Shown here in pieces: positions 44,590-56,299 of a stretch of DNA of 64,000 nucleotides (the first letter of the stretch is position 1; each line of letters opens with the position of its first letter). Source of the stretch: Malaya genurostris (Eukaryota; Arthropoda; Insecta; Diptera; Culicidae). Where the stretch lies: positions 69,726,172 through 69,790,171 of the forward strand of contig NC_080571.1 of the NCBI RefSeq assembly GCF_030247185.1. The letters run 5' to 3'. The position numbers and the translations under genes were made by a program. Under the pieces are notes generated by a model. The model saw only the letters and a program-made list of their open reading frames with translations, made no database searches and was not told where the DNA came from.

Positions 44590-45060
44590 TGGAATAGGGG
44601 GAAAAGTCGCTTACACAAAAATTTCGATATCTCCGTTGAAAATGGACGGATTTTAACAATCTACGGCTTGTTGGATAGGTATTACCGTGCGGAATCTAAG
44701 TCTAAAAAAATATTCTGTTTTCAAGGTCAATTGTGACAGGTACTGTCAAAAAACTGAAAATTTTGACATAAAACTTCGTATAACTCAAAAAGTAAACATC
44801 CGATCTCAAAACCATTCAATAGCATTTTGGGTGACGGGGAGACCTTTCATTTGCGACTAGTTTGATCAAAATCGGTCCAGCCATCTCTGAGATCTCGACC
44901 TCTTAGTTGACAACACACATACAGACACATACACACACATACACACACACACACAGGCATTTGCTCAGTTCGTCGAGCTGAATCGATTGGTATATGACAT
45001 TCGGCCCTCCGGGCCTCGGAAAATTTTTCGAAAGTTTGAGCGAATTCTATACCTATTTTT
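44590..45060 (-). repeat. Interspersed repeat with CA run and GGCCCTCCGGGCC end
   Basis: Shows GGGTGACGGGGAGACCTTTC, CAAAATCGGTCCAGCCATCTC, a (CA)n run at about 44926-44956, CAGTTCGTCGAGCTGAATCG, TATGACATTCGGCCCTCCGG and GAATTCTATACCTATTTTTT. This is the most complete end of the family in the window and the form I associate with culicine genomes. Confidence 0.65.
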
Positions 45061-45229
45061 TATATTTATAAAAAAAGGTAAAACATAAAATCACTGTAAA
45101 ATAAGTTATACGGATTTATACTGATTTTCCCATCCATCACAACCCTAACATAGATGGAATACGGAATATGGAAATTCTGCGCGCACGATCTGGCATCACT
45201 GCAATAGACCTTCTGCGTGGTGTGAAGCC

Positions 45230-46190
45230 TCTTTTGAATAGAATTCTGCTACTGAATTCTAAAGCCGTATTCAGAACCTGGATTCTGGTCCATCTAAATG
45301 CTGAGTTTAATTCAAGGTTAAGAATTAAGATTAAGAAGTCAGTTTTAGAATTTAGTTTCCGAATACAAGTTCAAAACTATTAAACTGAGAACTGAATCTT
45401 AATTCTAGATTATAGACCTAGAATTATGAAACTTGTTTCTTGACTAGATCTTGAAACTGAATTGAATGTCTTAATTGTTCGGAATTCGTACCCAGAATTT
45501 AAAATCAGGAACTTCTGGAACAGAATTCTAGATCTGGATTGTGGAACAAAATTTTATGACTGTACTCCAATCCAGAATTTCGGAGCTGACTCCTATACCA
45601 GAATTTAATTCTTGAATTCAGTTTCACAATTTACTTCCTGTATTTATTTTTAAAATATTAATTCTAAATTTAATTTTAGAATTTCCAGAACTCAGATTTA
45701 AAATTCAGAACCTGCATGTTGAAATTAAATTCGGAATTCGGGTTCTGGAACTTGATTTTGAAACTGAATTCATGCTCGGAACTCAAGTTCAGAATTCAGC
45801 TCTAGGATTCAGAATTTGTATTTTAAAAATGAGTTCAGCTCCCCAATTCTAGAACTGAATTCTTGACCGATTGCCGAACCTGAATTTTGCTACTTTATTC
45901 GAAGCCAGTCCCAGGATCCAAATTTATCTCTTTAATTCAGTTCCAGTTCCTAAATGTTCTGGTGTAGCTATTTAAATGGATGCAAAAAGATGAACTCCAC
46001 TAGAAAAATCTAAAAAAACACAAAAACTAATAGTTCATTGTTTGTTGTATTGTTTTACTCTCATTTGTTCAGTGTTGTTTGTGTGGTAGTATAAGCTTGT
46101 CGTCAATGAGTCATACTTTAGTGTATAGGCACCGTTAAAATTCTAGAAGCGAAGCAGTAAAAATTTAAAAAATCACACAATTAGTTAGCA
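45230..46190 (+). repeat. GAATTC array with tail-like module
   Basis: 45230-45960 repeats GAATTCAG/TTCTGGAACAGAATTC words as in the other arrays. 45970-46180 holds GTGTATAGGCACCGTTAAAATTCTAGAAGC, homologous to GTATAGATGCATCGTTAAAATTC-TGGAAAC at 27135-27170. Confidence 0.55.
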
Positions 46191-46365
46191 ATAGACTGTG
46201 CGAAAATTTTCATTTAATCGAAGACAAAATTCTAAATAATGAAAAATATCCTTCATTCTTCCTTGTAAACACTGTTCTAAGCTATTGCTGTTGAGGTGTT
46301 TGATCTGGGCAGTAATGGTATCAATTCCAAATATCATTTCCAAAGCAACTATTATTATTTTTTCT

Positions 46366-46468
46366 ACTTTTCGTCTTTGACTCATCAATGTATAGCGGTT
46401 CTTGTTGAACTACTGAAAGATATATCAATTCAACATGAACACTGATGATTCGAAGACAAAACGTTAAG
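46366..46468. mobile_element. Hairpin element, relative of 22125-22508
   Basis: ACTTTTCGTCTTTGACTCATC at the left and GATGATTCGAAGACAAAACG at the right are inverted, with inner TTCTTGTTGAAC / TTCAACATGAAC. Same motif order (CGTCTTxGACTCxTCAxTG) as the ends of the 22125-22508 insertion. Confidence 0.55.
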
Positions 46469-46469
46469 A

Positions 46470-49216
46470 ACAAAAACTAAAAAACAGTCCTATGCACTTG
46501 ATACAAACCAGTTACTTGTAACATAAAACCCTATAAGAGACCTCTTTTCAATCAAATAAGTAGCAGACTAATTGATGATATCAGTGTGCAATCCATCAAG
46601 ATCATCATCACAACGCAACACAATGAGCGATTCGGATCAGAAAAATGTCTGATTCTGTGAGCGAGGTTGAATCAAATCCAGATAGGCTACATGAAAAGCG
46701 ATCGTCCTACACATCATGCTCTATCCACCCCCAATATTCTCTGGGACATCGATTGGCTAAGTGCAATGCCCAATTGCAAGATTGTAGCACGTGCAAGGAC
46801 ATAAATTGCAAGATATTATCTGTTGGAATCATCGAACGAGGTGTTTCGGTTACGCGTGTTGTTTCTAATAAACGTAACAAACAAGCAGCCTTTCAATCTA
46901 GTAGGCAGTGCAACAAAGTAACCAGAAGATATATGCACCATAACGACGGGCAATTGCTAATCGTTACCGTCATAACTTATGCACGCAAAAGGTGCTGTTC
47001 CAGTGATCGTGCAGCACTTTTCACCACAGAGGCATTCAGTGAACATTCCATAACCATAAATTGTGTCGTGTTTGTCTAGCTAGTTTGTACCAACAGGACG
47101 ACATAGACGCATTTTTGCAACCACCACCCATAACAATTATCATTAAAACCAATTAACTCACCTAGATTAATTGAAGCGTACGCAGGCGTAGGTTTCTTCG
47201 GCAGGTCACTGATACGTTTCGTTCATTTACCGACACTCGCAAACGTATCACATCGAACCGCGAATGAAATCTTTTCGTGTAGATTAAACTTCAAAATCAC
47301 TTCGTGGTATTTTGTCAGTTTATTTTCGGATGCCATCCATTAGTGAATGTAACACTCAGCTGCTCACCGGGTACATTTACCTTAACGATAATGACTGTCG
47401 AATGAATTCGAACACATAAAACCAGTCACCCACTCGCGCGAATTGCTCCGATGTCGCCCCAATTCAAGATGGCGGAGTCAGTAGTGCGAAGACCTTTAAA
47501 ACTGAACGCATCGACCGGCGCTCTAAACATAAGCCGAGTATTTTGCATGAATTTTTTCCCGGTAGTTAAGTAGTATCTCACAATAGAGATAACTAATTCA
47601 ATAAATAAGAGCCATAATCACTTCACTGACAGCTTCTATTTGTTTTCCTCACCATTTCGTTGTAATAGGTTTCAAGCACACACTCTTCACTATCTGTCAA
47701 CGAGACCTTATCGGTAATCGGCTAACATAATCAGCACACAATCAGCACCCAGGCCTTATCGTGATGATGTACGGAACCCTCGTGAAAGCTCCCAGCCCAC
47801 TTGGCGAAAGTTCCAACCAGGCAATCACTTCACAGCCACTAAACGCCACGAACACACATGCGACCCGCTTCTGTACGACCGAGAGGATCTCAGCAGCAAC
47901 AACAAAAAGTTATCGTAAAAATTCGTCTTATCCCTCTCGATAACTTCTATCAACTAACAGACTGGAGTGGCCCAACCTCGTATCGAAGTCGCTGCCTCTT
48001 TTTTTCGGTCGACAATCTCTCCTTCCATGCCCCCTTCCAGTGCGGGGTGAATAAGATACACAGGCACAGACAGCACAGAAGTGGCCAACTGTTGTTGACT
48101 CATTCTTGCACCCACGAAGAAACCTGCTATACAACACCCATCGCAGTAGCCCAGGAGTTCTCCCAAACAAGTCAACACTAGCGCAATCGAGTTGGAAGTC
48201 AAGTTTTACGACCGGCAAACCCACCTTAGTGAGGGCCGTAAGGAGTGCCGGCGTGTGTTGTAAGTGGAAAAAAATGGTGCAATACGTAAGGAACTTTATT
48301 ACGGCGAATTCGAACCACTTTCAGATAGTTAGAAAGAGAACGAGTGCGCTCTTGAGGAAATGTACGCCACAAGAAAAACTGGTTGGCAGTAAACTTTTTT
48401 TTTTCATATCGTATCGAGACAGTGCGGATAAGGTAGCACACAAAAGAAGAGCATTCGTTGGCCCAATCGGTTCGTGGTGATTTTGATGTAGCTTTTACTG
48501 ACCAAGAGTGAATGGATTTCAAGGATATTGTGTCACTATCAGAATCTTGTTGTTATCCTTTTTGTTCGGGAGAAAAGTGCTCTCATTGCAATCAATCTAA
48601 TCACGAGGGCAAGGGACGATGGTTCACTATTGACAACATCGTCCATTGGTTGATGCTTACTGCAGTAAACTAGTATCTGGGAATATTTACATACATCCAG
48701 CTGATTATCATAGGTGACTAGTGATTTGCATAGGATTCTTGTGTTCTGGACGAAAGTGACATGCCCTTCTTAAAGGATACGCGCAATAATCGTACCCCAA
48801 TCAGGTTAACACGAAAAATATTGTTTTCATTAATTAAAAATATATTTCCGTACTGCGACACGGTTCTTTGAATGAAATCATCACTAGCGGGGGAGAGCAG
48901 ATCATGTATTCTGTGGCACCATCCTCCAGAGATACTAGTTTTTGTATTTTTCCATGCTCCACTTAGTGCACATTGCAATTGTGGTTAGCGAATCCAACTA
49001 CTTTCAGGTTCTTACAAAATTGAATGTATACAATGTCTGCAACATTATTCAGTTGAAGCTAATGCATAGATAGTATGGAAACAAATTTATCGATATCCAC
49101 AAATCAAGATCAAATGACAAGATTTATACTTCAAGAGCTATACAACTCCAAAAACTAACAGCAGAAACAGTGCTCAAGCGTCACGGTATTCAAGATGTTC
49201 GACCCCACATCAGCTA
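46470..49216. other. Unassigned; GC-richer unique block 47400-48500
   Basis: The longest open stretch (46645-47079, 144 codons) has no known domain and runs through low-conservation sequence. At 47469 AAGATGGCGGAG gives an ATG in good context with 34 codons to a stop. 48000-48480 has several overlapping open stretches on both strands and a GTAAGT donor-like site at about 48259. No exon can be asserted. Confidence 0.35.
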
Positions 49217-49702
49217 GCAAAGTCTTGGCATTACATTACATTTGTGGAATTTGGCCTTTCTGTTTCAACAGACTTCGCAGACGATTCTTAGTGTACAGAA
49301 TCATTACATGCCTAGTACTATGGATCCTACTGACACTAATACCGTTTTCATTTGTGGATCAGAGCAGCCCGAGAGCTGACCCAGAGTCACCCAAACAACT
49401 TTTGAGATGTTTGTTTTAGCAACCTGGAGTCGCTCTAGATCGGACTCCAATCGCGTAGTTTCGCTCTGGAAATTTTCTCGAGTCGCACCACGACATCCAT
49501 GCGAGTTTGTTTATTTTTTCATTTTTCTAAGAGTTGTTATTTGGGACACGTACCACATGTTCGTTTTACTCGGAGTCAGAGTCGCCCACGTGTAGGTTCA
49601 TAAACGAAAACGGTATAAGAATCCTTCCAGGTCGGGGCTCGAACAAGCGACAACTGGCTTGTAAACCAGCGTCCTATACATTGAACCGCCAACCCGGGAC
49701 CC
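49217..49702 (-). mobile_element. SINE carrying an embedded MITE, copy 2
   Basis: SINE body at 49217-49339 and head at 49616-49702 (minus: GGTTGGCGGTTCAATGTATAGG, CTGGTTTACAAGCCAG, GTTCGAGCCCCGACCTGG) are separated by the MITE 49340-49615. Read on the minus strand, the MITE lies at the same nucleotide (after GATTC, duplicated TTA, before GTGTC) and in the same orientation as in copy 1 at 28411-28848. Outer flanks differ between the copies. Confidence 0.75.
49340..49615 (-). mobile_element. MITE with TACCGTTTTC ends, in SINE copy 2
   Basis: Ends TACCGTTTTC and GAAAACGGTA; TAA on both sides (49337-49339, 49616-49618). Interior is clearly homologous to 28494-28758 throughout (GACTCTGACTCCGAGTAAAA, GGAGTCCGATCTAGAGCGAC, GACTCTGGGTCAGCT). 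Confidence 0.78.
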
Positions 49703-49745
49703 AGTGGCGTACCGAGAAAATTTGGCGCCCGAGGCAAAATAAGAG
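49702..49745 (+). repeat. Possible hAT-type end
   Basis: CAGTGGCGTACCGAGAAAAT, followed by TTGGCGCCCGAGGC, has the CAGTGGCGTA form of hAT termini and lies immediately outside the SINE head. No partner end found. Confidence 0.35.
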
Positions 49746-49856
49746 ATTTGCCAACGTTGGTTTAGTGAGCAAAAAAAAAAGAACAGCTGAGCTCGATATC
49801 CGGAAAAATGACTTGGGCTACCAAAAAAACGTCCTAACGATTAGTTAGAACTTTAA

Positions 49857-49926
49857 ATGGTAAAACAATTTCCCCGGCTAGGAGCTAGCTGCGGGTTCGA
49901 GTCCCGTTTCTGCGGAAGCTTTTTTT
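49857..49926 (+). repeat. tRNA-like module with B box and T-run
   Basis: TGGTAAAACAATTTCCCCGG resembles a D-arm/A-box and anticodon region; GGTTCGAGTCC at 49894-49904 is a perfect B box with flanking CGG/CCG pairing. A T7 run follows at 49920-49926, suitable as a Pol III terminator. There is no full acceptor stem. Its inverted partner is at 50350-50413. Confidence 0.5.
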
Positions 49927-50349
49927 CGGTTTTAATTGCATAGTTGAATTCGCATGACATTTTTCCCGATCGTTTTCCCTTGTTACATACTGATCAAACT
50001 AAAAATTTACTCATGGCAGCTCTATACCGTAACAAGACAAAATAATCATTGTAATACTTGAACACTTATTCAAAAATTAGAAAACTAACTGAAAAACTTA
50101 AAACTTCATAAAATACTCGATTTTCGCAACATGTTTATTTTGAACATGCTACTAGGGGTAGCATTTGGTGTAATTTATTTAAAATCTTTCCCAAATTTCA
50201 AACGCTATAACTAAACAACTTTATAGGCAGTGAATAATTTTCGAACCCTTGGTGTTGAATATTTTTTTAAATTTACCCAGTATCTAACAAGGAAAAGAAG
50301 TTGGAAAAATGACATATAAATGCAATTATGTAAAGTAAGTCACGAAAAC

Positions 50350-50413
50350 GTTACTACAGAGAGGGGTTTCGAACCCGTAGCTCGCTTATATCCGGGGAAA
50401 TGTTTTACGGTTT
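50350..50413 (-). repeat. tRNA-like module, inverted partner
   Basis: Minus strand: CCGTAAAACATTTCCCCGG, CGAGCTACGGGTTCGAAACC (B box GGTTCGAAACC at 50375-50365). Same segment order as 49857-49915, in opposite orientation about 430 bases away. Between them lies AT-rich DNA without genes. Confidence 0.5.
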
Positions 50414-50419
50414 ACTTGA

Positions 50420-50670
50420 TCCATCCTTTAAACGAAACGTCGAGATCTAGTGTTATATAAAAAAAAACAGTCGACTGCCTGTAACATTTTCAATAAATTA
50501 TTTTTCGGGGTGACATCCAATCTCGGCGTTTCATGCGTTTCCAGAATACTTAGCTCAAGGTTGATATTTAAAAAAAATGTTTCAAGATAACACCAGATCT
50601 CGATGTTTAATGAATTTTTGAGTCATCATGCATAAAGTATTGCGGTTTATCTATACGAATAAATGCGGTT
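50420..50670. repeat. Diverged central modules of the CGCGTAAAAA family
   Basis: AACGTCGAGATCTAGTGTTAT, CGGCGTTTCATGCGTTTCCAG and AACACCAGATCTCGATGTTTAATG match the repeated central module of 7970-8340. The CG-rich terminal modules are absent. Confidence 0.45.
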
Positions 50671-50879
50671 ACATTCTACTTGTCCATTGATGTTCTATTA
50701 TCGCTTTACTAAATTGATAACAATTTTTTTCAATCAAATGAATCAACTTAGTTTCTAAATCAGTTGTTAGCCAGGGACTTTAGCTTTCCATTGATGTATA
50801 GATGTCCGCATAATGTGCACTCCCTTATATAAAATGACATGAGTATGCTACTAATAGACTCCTATATTCATCGTGACGA

Positions 50880-51310
50880 AAACAATTATTTCTAGTTCTG
50901 TCCAATATAGCTCTCGATTCACATAATTGTATCGATCCAATATACGTTTCATACCAAATTCCGGAATTTATCTTGATATGACTTCCGATGATTAGTGTAA
51001 AAATTTTGATTTTAAGGGTGTTTTTTTATAAATGATCATGTAAAGAACAGCAACTTACATTCGAATCGTTCACTTGTTTGTAGATCTTGTTGGCAATTGT
51101 CATAGAATAATCTCACTTCAGTGACACCGATCCTCAGTTTCTGGTTCCGGAAATAGTGGTCCAATATGCCAAAACGAAGCTCACTATGAATTCTTAGAGA
51201 TGGCTGAACCGATTTTATATTCAAATGAAAGGTATTATGATCATATACAAAACTCTAGAATTTTATCTGCATCCAACTTCTGGCTCAGGAATTTCAAATT
51301 GATGAGAGCT
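50880..51310 (+). repeat. Interspersed repeat (GGTTCCGGA family)
   Basis: CTGGTTCCGGAAATAGTGG, GAGATGGCTGAACCGATTTTA, TTCAAATGAAAGGTATTATGATC and GCATCCAACTTCTGGCTCAGG. Decayed. Confidence 0.5.
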
Positions 51311-53590
51311 TAAACTTACGAACCGTCGCACGGTGATGTCAATGTTTTGGATTTTTGCCAACATACAAAAGTTGGCAAAAACCCAGAATAGTCGATAACT
51401 GTTTAATAGCTACCAAACAATATATTTAGATCACCTAATATATTTCAATCTTGATATTATATAAAACAACACTCTATTCAGCTAAAGTGAAATAATTTCT
51501 TCCTAATATATTTTAATTCGAATATATTAAATATAGAATATAAAAGATGCAATTAATTTGACCACGCATTCCTTGAATCCTAACAAGAAACATTTCTAGC
51601 ATCAACTTCAAAATTTTGTTGTGTGAAGGCGAATATTATCTAATACTGAGTGATTAAAAAAATCTCATCTCCCTTTTTAGTTTATAAAGAACAAGTAGAA
51701 AACCACGCTTGAAACGTGCATGACAATCATGCAATGCAATCGTGATGTTATGACTCAAAATCGCTTCAATAATACATGTCGTGACATTATTTCGGATAAC
51801 AAAACTATTTCAGACTTAGGCAATTCGTTCCAAATTGCTGAAATATTTCCATTCCATTTTAAAAATTATTTTAAAAGTTTAAATAATCAACACAATCGCT
51901 ATGTTTAAGATCAAACTATATTGCCATGACATTCATATACTTAGTTTTAAAGCTGGAGCAAGTACATTTTCGACCTCACGAACAACTGAGAGAAACTTTG
52001 AAGGATAGCACATACATTTGAGTAAAGTAGAGAGAAAATGCCACAAAATAAATTGGTAGTGAATCAGGTATCATAACACCTCAAGGTGCATTAAACATGT
52101 TGTTGCTTTTATTTCACGATGCGAGTCGAAAGCAAACAAATTGTAACCAATCCAAGCAACCAGTGAACGGGAAAAGTACTGTTCATACCGCACAACCACC
52201 AGTCTCGAATGGGCTAAACTCGCGTATCGCTCGACCGCTACGATAATTATAGATTCACGAACGAAGGCGGAGCCATTTTCATGCGTACGGGGAGAGCACA
52301 CGCCCTCTCAATCGCTCATTGCTATCAATTTTACTGCTGATATTTTCCCTTCCTCCTCGAATGGTGGTCACTTCTTTGTCCGCGACACCAACGGCAACGG
52401 TTTGCGAATGCGATCATCAGCGTTCCTCATTTCCTGCCAGCAGCTGTTAACCGTTTTGCCGCTTGGACTGCTCCCTGCTCGACTTGGCGTTTATCGCATT
52501 TCTTTACGCACGCGATTATTGTAATTGTTGGGATATGATGTGCTTACCACGATGATTGCACAGCAGTTTACTCGTGCCGTGTGTGCGTTTGCCGGTGAAA
52601 ATGTCATGCTAATCCGCAGGTACGCTTTTTGTTTTGTTAACAGAACCCTAGTCCTCTTATTTTGTGATGAACAAATAATTTTTAGTGATTGAAAACAGTA
52701 GTTTGAGCTTTGTCATGTCAGAAAGCAGTTCGAGGTTTGCCCGCTGTAAGTTAAGTGGAGTGGTATTTTTTCGTTTTTTTTCACCAATACCCAAAGCAAC
52801 TTTAGTATAACTTTACCTGAACTTTTGCTTCAAAAGCGACAGACAATTTCAGAAAAATTTCGCGAAATGGAAAAGATACTAAATTAGAGTTTTGCTATAA
52901 AGAAAAACTTTCCAGCAAACATTTGTTTCCGCTCTTTCATTCATCTATCTTTTTGCCTTTCTCTTATCCAATCACCGAAATAATTACTTTTCAGACAAGG
53001 TCCGGATGGCCGAGGGTCGTGAACCTACCATTTAAATCAGTTCTTCTCAATTGCAAAATGTGTTTATGAGGGTATGAGTAAATGTGCAATTCATTCATTC
53101 GTGAATGGTATGACAGATTTTTATAACCTACAGATATACATTTATAACCTACAGATGTAAGGCAATCCATTACCATCGAATGGCTTTAGAACTTTATCCA
53201 GATCCGATTCCCACCTTTGGAGTTACCAATTGCTAAGTGTGGTCAGAGAGAATATTTACTAATAATGCAGGATGCAAAAACGGATAACATTTAAATTAAT
53301 ACAGCTCATCTTACCTCATCAATTGTTGCAATTTTTTCTTCCAAATTTGATTCAGAATAACAGTTTTATGAGTACATCCAATTCTCTTTTTACACGGGGA
53401 ATACGCTTCGTTTCAAATTAAAGTGAGGGAAAAATTAATCTGTGTTGTTTAAAATAATGCAAAAAACCAAACATAAACGGTTTGGTTAAAATAACACGGA
53501 TTCCCATTGTGATGCGGATGTTTATTATTTAAAACTTTTTGGAATCACTAATCATGATTTCTCGAGTATATTGAATTTCATTTTCAATTA
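51311..53590. other. Unassigned; GC-richer 52050-52620
   Basis: AT-rich to 52050. 52050-52620 has CG-rich unique-looking sequence (ending CCGCAGGTACGC, a donor-like site at about 52616-52625) that could be host regulatory or exonic. No domain is readable. Confidence 0.35.
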
Positions 53591-53593
53591 TGA

Positions 53594-53785
53594 GAGTAAA
53601 AGAGTAAAAGAGTAAAAGAGTAAAAGGAGTAAAAGGAGTAAAAGGAGTAAAAGGAGTAAAAGGAGTAAAAGGAGTAAAAGGAGTAAAAGGAGTAAAAGGA
53701 GTAAAAGGAGTAAAAGGAGTAAAAGGAGTAAAAGGAGTAAAAGGAGTAAAAGGAGTAAAAGGAGTAAAAGGAGTAAAGGAGTAAA
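53594..53785 (+). repeat. GAGTAAAAG minisatellite
   Basis: Four 8-bp units (GAGTAAAA) then about 17 nearly identical 9-bp units (GGAGTAAAA) and one 8-bp unit at the right end. The uniformity indicates recent expansion by slippage. The minus-strand leucine and FTP repeats it yields are artefacts of the array. Confidence 0.95.
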
Positions 53786-55393
53786 CTTCAAGAATAATTC
53801 CCCTGTTTACAAGAAAGGCAAATATCAATGAATTAAAAGACACATTTAGTTGGCTAATCAACTAAATAATAACAAACAATTAAAAATATTCATACAATAT
53901 TTGTTTGCAGTATACAAGAATAATATAATAACGGAAGCATCCTATTGCAATATTAATTTTTAGTAGAGCTACACTTCCACGGCTTCACGACCATAAAATG
54001 TTCAAGCGGATCATACGAACTGAAATATTTCCAATATGATTCACTGAATAAATTATCTCTAAATATAATGTAAACGCTCTTTCCAGCAGTAATCTACTAT
54101 CGTAATAGTACAGCAAGATAGACCTCAATCGACTTTTATCTCGGGTAACACCTGTAACAAAGTTATTCGTTCTGGAAGCTCTCAGGAGAATGCCACACAG
54201 TAGAGCGCCCGATCTTTTTTGATCATTTTAGTGTCACCTCTTGGTGCCACCTTCCGACGCCAGACTGGAATTCCAAGAAACCAGACGGTTTTCTTCCGAA
54301 TCTAAGATATCACGATGCATCGAGATGCACACCCTTCTGCTAGCTGAGGTCCGATCGATTTTTCTTCTCTACGCCAAGAAGCCGCCACATAGCGACAACC
54401 AGATTGTATTAATTTATCGCTTTGTCACCGCTACAGAGGATTAAACTCTATCAGTCGTAGCTCTACACTGACGTTTGAAAGTACAAAACAAAGAGGCTCC
54501 TGATAATAAGAATTATTTCCTGTATATTCTGTAATTTATATGAAGCTGGTCACTCAAAATATCTGAATTTTTATTCCAAATAAAACTCGGAGTACGTTGA
54601 TATCTACTTCCGATACTTCCGGAAGCGTAAACAGTGACCAGCAACTAGCAATTCGATTCAAAGGGCTTTTGCGTTCAGTTTCAGAGTTACTTTAATTATA
54701 TTTACATTTTGTTAATTTGAATCTTTTAAAACAATCAAAATTTAATTCCCTCTTTTCAAACTACTCAAACAATATGAACTCAAAGTTAAAAAAAACCTTT
54801 TTATCGACAGTGTTCAGACGATGAGCTCATACTCGAACCCGTCGTGTTCCGGAAAAAAAAAATCATCTTGTTTTCTATTCCCAAAACCACTATGAATGGA
54901 GACGGATCCCGTACCATTCCAGACGACATCCAGGAGACACATAAAACATAAACAAGTAAAAAACGAACCAATTATTAGACCTTTGTCTTTGGTCCCGTGT
55001 CTAGCTGATGGGTTTTCCTATTCTACGCACTCATATGTTGCGTAACATGCTGTTCTAGACCCCACCCAGACCTGGTAGGTAGACGACTCATGCCGAAGGT
55101 ATTTATGGTTTCATTCTCCCTGTCTTTTTTTTTTTTTGTTCTGGCCATGAAGTGATAGGAAGAAATTAAACAGTACCTTAACTACCAGTGTTTTATTATT
55201 ACCGTTCGCAATCTGCCGGAATCACAGAGCGTGAATGACAGTTGGACTTTAAAATAACAAAACTTCATACTATTGTAAATAATTTCAAACTTATAGAATC
55301 TGTTTGTTTACAGAAACTCAATATGCGTGGAGACTTCCCAGAATACTCCATCACAAGTTGCCGATATTTACAAAGAGTATCAATACTGCTTGA
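53786..55393. other. No recognised feature
   Basis: 53960-54470 is bounded by related GTAGAGCTAC phrases (about 53965 and, inverted, 54458) and might be one element; the interior 54190-54440 is GC-richer and open for 67 codons without a known domain. The rest is featureless. Confidence 0.3.
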
Positions 55394-55992
55394 CTGACCA
55401 CCCCCGGTTGCCACCCCGTTACTGATCGGGATCAGCTAAAACTGCACAGAGAACTTCTAGATGATCAGTCCTGGGATTGGCAAATCATTCTTAAATTTAT
55501 CCTTCATGATACATTCAATGTTCCCTTTATTAAAACTGAATTAACAGATCCTAAACATAGACTAAAAGGAAATTGTTAAATGCTATCGTAGAATGAGCAA
55601 GGACTACCAACATTTTGAAAATGGCTACGATTTAAGCAAATTAAATTCTTGATAGTCGAGGAATTACAGAAAAATAATTTTTCAAGATCAAAAATTATAT
55701 AAGAAAAAAATCTTACTTAAATACTTTAACAAAAATTACTGGTTGAATAAAGTGATAGTTTAGTAAAAAGAATCTCCAAATTTGAAACATTGATAAAATC
55801 TGGCAACCGAAAGCAGGGAAATGGAACAAGCTGCAATTGTCGCCTTTTACGACGGGGAGGCTGGAACCCAGTGAATCTATTTTTATTCTATCTCCTGTTT
55901 GGAGAACGATATTAAGCACTAACAATATTCTAGTAAACCCACTGCCCTTTGGCAAAAAGTATCAGTACTTCATAAGAACAAGTTTTAATTAG
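55394..55992 (+). pseudogene. Unidentified decayed coding-like stretch
   Basis: Three consecutive plus-strand segments stay open with protein-like composition: 55394-55579 (61 codons, beginning LTTPGCHPVTDRDQLK), a frame +1 segment from about 55578 (CYRRMSKDYQHFENGYDL) to a stop near 55650, and 55798-55992 (64 codons, containing WQPKAGKWNKLQLSPF and NPLPFGKKYQYF). Intervening sequence has stops. The pattern looks like one gene broken by indels: a LINE, another transposon, or an integrated non-retroviral sequence. I do not recognise the family. It may still be chance. Confidence 0.25.
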
Positions 55993-56236
55993 AAAAACCT
56001 TTTTCCCTCAACGATGCCCATATTGCAATATATAGAAAGTTGGAATGGACTATAATTACCGATTTCGATACAACATTATTTCAAAATCAAACATGGCGTT
56101 TTTTATGATCCCACTTTAAAATTTAAAAAAAATCTTTCCAGAGTAGAAGTTCAAGAGTGACTTTTTGTGCCAGAGTCTACATGTTCAGAAAGTTTTATTT
56201 AAATCTGAGAGGGCACTGCCAACTCCGAATACGATA

Positions 56237-56295
56237 TGGACCTGGACCTGGACCTGGACCTGGACCTGGACCTGGACCTGGATCTGGATCTGGAC
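56237..56295 (+). repeat. (TGGACC)n hexanucleotide repeat
   Basis: About seven TGGACC units, then GGATCT variants, inside an interspersed repeat copy. In three frames it gives GP, TW and LD dipeptide runs; none is considered coding. The same hexamer appears briefly near 58500-58515. Confidence 0.95.
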
Positions 56296-56299
56296 GAAA

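Noticed and set aside
46645..47079. 144-codon plus-strand open frame
   Set aside because: No recognisable domain, mixed low-conservation composition, no splice or promoter evidence; a frame of this length is expected by chance in 64 kb read in six frames.
48106..48522. Several overlapping frames of about 100-120 codons on both strands
   Set aside because: Same explanation: GC-richer sequence with few stops; none contains a known motif.
53594..53785. CRISPR-like array
   Set aside because: Units are contiguous 9-mers with no unique spacers, and the window is eukaryotic.
53529..53861. Proline/threonine/phenylalanine and leucine repeat frames
   Set aside because: Direct translation of the GAGTAAAAG minisatellite.
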